Source: Seison nebaliae
Taxonomy: Eukaryota > Rotifera > Pararotatoria > Seisonacea > Seisonidae
NCBI GenBank assembly: GCA_023231475.1
Contig: JALJEE010002436.1
Location: forward strand, 1-64,000
DNA length: 64,000 nt
Direction of reading: 5' to 3'
The notes beneath the pieces were generated by a model. The model had not been told where the DNA came from, made no database searches, and saw only the letters and a list, made by a program, of their open reading frames with translations. Position numbers and translations under genes: made by a program. The number at the start of each line of letters is the position of its first letter. Position 1 is the stretch's first letter. Shown here piece by piece: positions 58,193 to 64,000 of the stretch.

Positions 58193-59068
58193 CTAGTCGT
58201 GATAGACCAAATAGACGACGATGGATGTTTGTAAACCAATTGACTTGAAATAATGATTCTTACTAACAAATCTATCTGTGTCTCGATCCCATAAACATTT
58301 TGATGCGAAGAGTATTGTCCGTTTCTGTTCTCCACTCGTCGTCGTCACAAGAACGACAATTTTATAGTTTGTTAAATTCAAAAATAATTTCGCATGTTGT
58401 CGAACGATGTTAGTGATGATGGCGGAGAAGGTAGCGGGTGATTTGTATGATGTGGAAATATATTTAGTGAGATGGTGAAGATAGTTGGATTTATGGAGAT
58501 TCTCAGTTGACATTCTCTTATCTGAAATAAATGATTGTTGAACTGAAGTGAGACTGGCGAACGATTTCGATATTTTACTATAGAATTTCACTTTCTCTTC
58601 ATTGTTGTTCTTCGATCCCGAATCTTTCATACGTTCCAAAGTAGTTAACTGAACTAGAACATCATCCAAATTATCCACAACGAACTGAAGGATAATTTCA
58701 AGTAATTTCATTTTCGGTAAATTCTCAGGAGGCAAATGAGTTTGAGGAAATCTTGCTAATTTACCATAATTAAGTTTCCGATTTTCTCGATGGAGAAATT
58801 GTGGATATTTTTCATAAAAATAAGTCGATTGCAATGAAATGTCTAGAAGGAAATTCGGTTTGTAATGGAATGCCATCACACCGAGAGCATAAGGTCGAAA
58901 ATGACGAGGTTGCTGATTCATCAAAGACAAATTCTCACTACTCAATGAACAATTAGATTGATTCATCATCCCTGATGATTTACATGCATTTGGCAATTTT
59001 ATTCTAACGGAAAATGTTTTCTTTTCTTTCTTCTTACGTTGCCGTTGAATGGAATCGTTTGATGCCAT
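58193..59068 (-). CDS. Tctex1-domain dynein light-chain-like protein
   Basis: One exon, minus strand, 291 residues from the ATG at 59068; the frame is open further upstream but without an ATG. The C-terminal 110 residues fit the Tctex1/DYNLT fold: a helix (SPATFSAIITNIVRQHAKL), then NYKIVVLVTTTSGEQ, the diagnostic ASKCLWDRDTDRFVSK and a final strand IGLQTSIVVYLVYHD. The family pattern is KY(K)xxVxxxIGE...SRCLWDxxTDxxA. In place of the usual IGE the strand reads SGEQ. The N-terminal 150 residues (FRPYALGVMAFHYKPNF, PRENLPKMKLLEIIL-like) are unrecognised; longer Tctex1D/DYNLT5-type proteins also carry extra N-termini. Such proteins serve cytoplasmic or axonemal dynein. It sits next to KATNIP on the same strand. 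Confidence 0.78.
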   Translation of the reverse strand: MASNDSIQRQRKKKEKKTFSVRIKLPNACKSSGMMNQSNCSLSSENLSLMNQQPRHFRPYALGVMAFHYKPNFLLDISLQSTYFYEKYPQFLHRENRKLNYGKLARFPQTHLPPENLPKMKLLEIILQFVVDNLDDVLVQLTTLERMKDSGSKNNNEEKVKFYSKISKSFASLTSVQQSFISDKRMSTENLHKSNYLHHLTKYISTSYKSPATFSAIITNIVRQHAKLFLNLTNYKIVVLVTTTSGEQKRTILFASKCLWDRDTDRFVSKNHYFKSIGLQTSIVVYLVYHD

Positions 59069-59396
59069 ATTGAAAAAATAAGAATGATTTAATGTTCTCT
59101 CTAACTTTTCCTGACGAATAAGAATTGAGTTCGGTTGTTTATTCGAATGAAATAAGCATTTAATCGAACATTTCACGTAAATTTATTTTATGAGAAAAAT
59201 TGCAGGAAAATGTTATGAACTTTCTACTTCATCTATAACGACCTGGAAATGATATTTACGTTCTCCCCTGACAACCTAATATTCTACAAGTGATCATCAT
59301 TCCGACTTCTCAGTCTAATTAATGGAAATGATTGAGAAAAAAAAAACTTAAAATTTCTAACTAATGAAATGTTGTCCAATTCACTCAATGATTTCT

Positions 59397-59884
59397 TTAA
59401 AAAAAATAATTAACATCATAAACTTCAAAAATACGGAAGAAAAAATCTTTTCTAACATTTCCAAAAATCTTTTCGTAACTTGACAATTTGTCGCTATCCA
59501 CATTAGTGATGGGACAATTATTATCCATTATCCTATCGAATAAACTGAGAAATCGTTTCACTATTTTCTTGTTCGAATCTTCAGTTTGTTTACCTACCAA
59601 ATAGTTTATAATGTGCCAATAATTAGAAACAATTCATTTGAACAATATTAAATGGAGAGAGACTAACAAATGAACTCGAAGAACGGTCTCATAACAGTAA
59701 TCGAATGAAATAAATCATCTCGTTCGCTTTTCACTTTAATTGTTTCGACATAATTCCAAAACATTTCGTAATCTTCTCCTTTCTCCAATTTTCGCTTACG
59801 AATGCGAGAGCTCTTCGTCCTAAGAATGTTACGTATGGAACTAAATCGATGTAACAAAGGTCGTTTTGGTACTGCCTCACTCAT
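59397..59884 (-). CDS. unknown small basic protein
   Basis: Two exons on the minus strand, 59884-59668 and 59593-59397, phase 1 junction, about 137 residues. The start is the ATG at 59884, just 3 bases after an acceptor-like TTAAG. Content: MSEAVPKRPLLHRFSSIRN, a basic RTKSSRIRKRKLEKGE segment, then helix-forming sequence (MFWNYVETIKVKSERDDLF; KKIVKRFLSLFDRIMDN) and an aromatic end (DFFFRIFEVYDVNYFF). No family recognised. The end is uncertain: GTTAAT at about 59410 could be another donor. Confidence 0.5.
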
Positions 59885-61305
59885 TTTCTTAACGAGACGA
59901 TAAGAGAACAAACAAAAATGAAATTGAAGAAAATGATTGAAAAAAAGTCTTCTTGAATTGGATTCAATTTAATACAACTGGTTTTTCCTCACCATAACAT
60001 GAAAATTAAAAGAAAATCGATTTTATTTAATAAAATAAGAAAAAATTTAATGTTTATTCCAAATTCAAATTTTTTCAACAATATTTCCCAAACACAATTA
60101 ATGTTGGTTTCGTATCCAAACATTCAGATTCAAATTCAGTGTATTTCTCTCCAGTCGATTTGAGAATTTAATGTATTTCAACTGCTTAATCTCCAAATTT
60201 ATCATAATAAATCGTCTCTCAATTTAATTGTCATTATTTTTTAGTCTTCTAATTTCAAATACTCTTCACCTTCCAAATTTAATCAGAGGAGAGATATCGG
60301 GAAAAACTTATTCCTCCATTTAATATTACTTCATAATGAAAGAAAAAAGAATGTGAAAAACACATCACATCTCGTCTCAGTATTCTCTACTATTTTTATA
60401 AGAATGAATTAATTAAATTATTGTGCCGACTAACACTCGACGAGTGGCATATATAATGGATAAGGAATAATGTTCAGTAAACACAAAACGTTAAAGATCA
60501 TTGTGGAAAGATCTGGATGTACAAGAAAATGTCAGAGAAAAGACTAATAAATGTGAAAATCGTATAAAAAGAAAGGAAGCGTCATCAAAATGAAATGAAA
60601 TTAAAAAAAAAACGATTCCTGAAAATGAGAAATCTCAAATGTGATTTAAATATAAAATGTCTGGAAATTAATGGTATAAAAGGAATAGTGGTGGTAGACA
60701 GCTACAAATGATTCAACTGATAAGTTTCGCTTCTCAAACTGAAAGAAAATTAATTAAAATTTAACTAAAATATTCTCGATCTCCTCTCTTTGACACATAC
60801 ATGACTGTAGATTGGTGTTGAATCATATATACACCTGACGCTGATTTATAGGAACTGAATGATATGAAGATGTCTTGCCTTTACTCGTCTGTCTTGCCTT
60901 GGTCACATCTTTATAAGATCTTGATGAGAACATAATCGACTGGTAAGTCAATCAGAACTTTACTGCTAATTGGGAGTTGATGACATACTTAGTCTTGGAA
61001 TACATGGATGAGAAAGAATGACATTATATTCTCTTATCGGGATTTTGTATCTTTACAAACAATAGATCCTTCTCATATCAATCTCCTCCATATCATCATC
61101 ATCATCATCAAGAAATTATTGAGATTCACTTTCCATTCGATCATTCAGTCATTCATTCATTATCAGAGAGATCAATCTTCTTTCTTAATATTCCTGACGT
61201 TCTTTTTCTTTCTCGACTTTACAACAAACTTGCTCAACTGCTGCTGCTGCTACAAAGTACACTTTTCCATTTATACTTAGCTTCCTTCACAAACTGACAG
61301 ACCTG
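59885..61305. other. intergenic region including hnRNP 3' UTR
   Basis: About 1.4 kb with no supported gene. The part near 61305 should be the long 3' UTR of the minus-strand hnRNP gene; a 90-codon plus-strand frame at 61008-61280 has no family resemblance and includes an ATC repeat (61093-61109). Confidence 0.45.
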
Positions 61306-62993
61306 TTATTGTCTGATCGGGTAATTGGTGGAGCTCATATTACTACTTCCTCCATTTTCACCACCTCCGTATTGACTATCTGTAAAATGGAATAAAAATA
61401 AAATTAATAAATTTTCTTATTAAATTTCATGATCAATCAATTAATCGTTGTTATCAGGGTTAAAAAGCTCTATAATTCTAAATTCATCATTATTTCTTTC
61501 TGTGATTTGAATTATTTCTCATCATAATCAAAATTTTCAATTTCATTAATAAATCAAATTAAATCTACTAACTATATGGTGTCATTCTGCTTGTGTATGA
61601 ATTGTTTCGGAAAGCGCCACCTCCACCACTTCCACCAGTTGATGCTCCTGAAGCCCCGTTACTTCCATTTCCACTTCCACCTGAATATGTGTAATCATAA
61701 GCATTATTATAACTATCATCTAAAATGAGGAGAAATGATAAAAGAAATCAAATGGAAAATATTACAAACATCGATAATTATTTCTGTGATAACCCGAATA
61801 ATTTGAATTGCGTCCTCCACCGACACCACCTGATCCACTTCCACCACCACCGCCTCCCATCGCGTTATTATTATTCTGATAATCACAATGGAAATTACCA
61901 CCACGATAACCGCCAGTACTTTCATTGAATGAATTAGCACTTCGTGCTTGTCCTTGATTGTAACTGTCGTAACCATAAGGTGGTGGTCCGCCACTTGGCA
62001 TTTGATTGTCGTATGATGCATAATGTCCTTCATTCATCGGATAATTCCTTCCCATATTATTATTACGTCCTTGCATTCCCCCTCCATATGGTGGCATATT
62101 TCCACCAAAACTTCTTTCATTATGTCGACCATTCTGACCGGGAGCGGCCATTTTACGGAAACGATTATATGGCATATCTTTCGGAATGGCTTTCTTCACA
62201 TCCAAATCGATACTTTTAATTCGATGATGTTTTTCTAAAATAATCTTATCTACTGGATCATAATCGCTATATGTGACAAATCCAAATCCTCGAGGTTTTC
62301 TCGTCTCTTTATCCGTCATCAAAACACAATCCAAAATTTCTCCATATTGATTGAAATATTGTCGAAGATCCTCCTCACTGATACCTTCCTTTATTCCTCC
62401 AATGAACAATTTCTTCACTGTCATTTGTACTTCAGGTCGACCACTCTCTTCACGTGGCATAGCTCGTTTCGGTTCCACTTCTCTCCCATCGATGATATGT
62501 GGACGACTCTTCATCAAAGCATCAACCATCGTTGATCGAGAATATGTGACAAATCCGAATCCTCTAGATCGTTTCGTATGACTATCCTTCATTACAACAC
62601 AATCTACCAAACTTCCATATTTCTCGAAATGACTTCTCAATGTATTGTCGTCAGTGCGGAAGTTCAATCCTCCAATGAACACTTTACGAAATTGTTCTGG
62701 TTCATCCTGAGAAGAAATCGATTAAAATTAATTTTAAATTTAATACAAACCATCTCTTCCGATTTCCTCAAATCATTACTATTATTATTGTTGTGGTTGG
62801 GATTGGCAACGACGACTGGATGGACAACGGGATTGTCGTTCGGCATATTGCTGCCGGAAACATCTAACGAGTTGTTCATATTCGCTTCGTTCTTAACTTC
62901 CATATTCGACATATTATTTCGTTCTACTGTTGGTAAGTTTGAATATTCTCCCTCGCCCTGAATATTATTATTAATATTATCTCCTGAAATCAT
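61306..62993 (-). CDS. hnRNP A/B-family RNA-binding protein
   Basis: Four exons on the minus strand, 62993-62751, 62706-61770, 61719-61573, 61379-61306, phases consistent, 466 residues. hnRNP A/B proteins bind pre-mRNA and regulate splicing and mRNA transport. After an Asn-rich N-terminus (about 85 residues) come two RRMs: RRM1 with RNP2 VFIGGL and RNP1 RGFGFVTY, RRM2 with LFIGGI and RGFGFVTY, linked by the family-typical VEPKRAMPREE and ending DPVDK...VKKAIPKDM. The C-terminal half is low-complexity Gly/Asn/Tyr/Ser (NMPPYGGGM; MGGGGGGSGSGGVGGG; SGYHRNNY), including a prion-like Y/N/G pattern and a PY-type end (MTPYNSQYGG). Insect Hrb87F/Hrb98DE and vertebrate A1/A2B1 are the nearest relatives. 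The last two introns lie in the Gly-rich tail and could support tail isoforms. Confidence 0.94.
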
Positions 62994-63848
62994 CTCTTTT
63001 CAACTTATTTGCTGCGTATCTATAAATTCTTCTCCTTCTACGATCTATATATAATATATCTAATATACGATTACTCGATCTCTTCATTATTCAGAAAATA
63101 CACCTATCATCTCTCTCCCCTCTCCCACAATGTATTATTTATGTGCATTCTTCATTACATGTAGGTACACGATGATGCACCCTTCACCAAACAAACATAT
63201 CAACTTCGGTACAGTTGTACGTGGACAAAAAAAAACATTCCATCAATCCAACTTGTACATGCGAAATTTGATTGGGACAGCGGGAAAAAAGAGAAAGAAA
63301 CAATATATTTCATATGTACCTTCAATACTAATGTATGTACATTCACTTTCTACAACGAGATATTCATGCGAGATATTCAAACAAGCCCTCTCATATCTTA
63401 TCTTATTCGACGTACATGTGTTCTACATTCGCTAATTCGATCACATCGACATCTCTCTCAAACACAAATGAAAATAGGCAGACACAATCAGAAATGAGTA
63501 CAAGATATAACTAAAGTAATAGAGGACAAGAAAATGTTATTTAATGTATCGTGATGGATCGTCCAATAAACAACACGAGTATTCATGGATGAATTTCCAT
63601 TTAAAAATATTTGCAGAATGAGAAAATATAATTTTTGCTAAATAATCAAATTCAAATGTCAAGCTTCACATTGTAATTTGCATGTTATTCGAATCAATTC
63701 ATTTTATTCTCTAATAAACGTTTTTTACCTTTCTTTAAGTATAAAAAATAAAAATGAACATTTAAATTTTTGGCTTTTAATCGAAAATTCAAAAATTTTA
63801 AATTTCTCCATACACAACTTTACATAATATTCTAAAATTTTTTACGGT
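62994..63848. other. intergenic region between divergent genes
   Basis: 855 bases, with no supported coding sequence. A pyrimidine-rich stretch just 5' of the hnRNP start (63000-63120) and A/T-rich spacer. A 101-codon frame at 63130-63435 has no family resemblance. Confidence 0.45.
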
Positions 63849-64000
63849 ATGGCATCGAAGAAGATTCGCAGTGAATATAATTTGAATGAATTGAATAAAA
63901 TGGCGAATGAAGTTTGAATTGATCGGATCCGTTCTCCTATAGTGGAATTTGCAGGAAGTTCAATGTTCATTTGAAGGATATGATATTACAGCTGACGATC
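63849..64000 (+). CDS. 5' end of an unknown gene, possibly UBC/E2-like (cut by window edge)
   Basis: An ATG at 63849 opens a 21-codon exon (63849-63911, MASKKIRSEYNLNELNKMANE) followed by a 43-base GTT...CAG intron and a second exon from 63955 (EVQCSFEGYDITADD) running off the window. The arrangement of a short KKIxxEYxxL helix followed by QCS...DD resembles the N-terminus of ubiquitin-conjugating enzymes (helix 1, then QCSAGPVGDD). With only 36 residues this is a weak suggestion. Confidence 0.35.

Noticed and set aside
61716-62033. 105-codon Val/Ile-rich minus-strand frame overlapping hnRNP exon 2
   Set aside because: Out-of-frame reading of the Gly/Asn-rich hnRNP tail, which is supported by RRM homology and splice phases.
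1-64000. CRISPR arrays, insertion sequences, tRNA or rRNA genes
   Set aside because: I looked for spaced direct repeats, terminal inverted repeats with transposase frames, and tRNA B-box-like motifs, and saw none convincing; a covariance-model scan would be decisive.

Overview
The window is AT-rich eukaryotic DNA from an animal. It carries split protein-coding genes with very short introns (about 38-95 bp where I placed them) and animal-type genes: GPAT3/4-like acyltransferase, tetraspanins, a Cables-type cyclin-box protein, PARG, KATNIP, exocyst EXOC1/Sec3, hnRNP A/B and PDHX. There are many trinucleotide and Asn/Ser/His/Lys-rich low-complexity tracts and no bacterial features. A small invertebrate with a compact genome (mite-like or another miniaturised lineage) fits, but I cannot name the species. 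The most striking global feature is the 5' splice site: 52 of the 59 introns I placed explicitly begin GTT rather than GTA/GTG.

Layout. 1-7.2 kb, plus strand: GPAT-like enzyme, a secreted Thr-rich leucine-rich protein, and splicing factor BCAS2/SPF27 with a novel charged tail. 7.2-14 kb: gene-poor. 14-18.9 kb: an intronless 1648-residue disordered protein. 19.2-23 kb, minus: a type I membrane Ig-like protein (possibly FAM187-like) and an unknown CxxC protein. 23-26.3 kb: gene-poor. 26.3-32.1 kb: a dense cluster with mitochondrial ribosomal L27, an unknown acidic protein, two tetraspanin paralogues with matching exon lengths, and between those two a mitochondrial ribosomal S21 gene and PDHX (E3-binding protein). 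32.5-35.5 kb, minus: two unknown proteins. 35.5-41.5 kb: gene-poor. 41.5-45.4 kb, plus: PUS1 then the Cables-like gene, 84 bp apart. 45.5-49.1 kb, minus: EXOC1. 50.9-53.1 kb, plus: PARG, ending 38 bp from the convergent KATNIP gene (53.2-56.5 kb, minus). Upstream of KATNIP lie a gene that looks like its missing 5' part, a Tctex-type dynein light-chain-like gene and a small unknown gene. 61.3-63 kb, minus: hnRNP A/B. The right edge cuts a gene that may encode a ubiquitin-conjugating-like protein.

Functional themes. Mitochondrial genes (mRpL27, mRpS21, PDHX) sit together with the tetraspanins. Two cilium/microtubule-type genes (KATNIP and the Tctex-domain gene) sit side by side. The rest are housekeeping genes without an obvious shared pathway. 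Exon boundaries were placed by eye from reading frame, GT-AG ends and recalled family conservation; no alignment was run.
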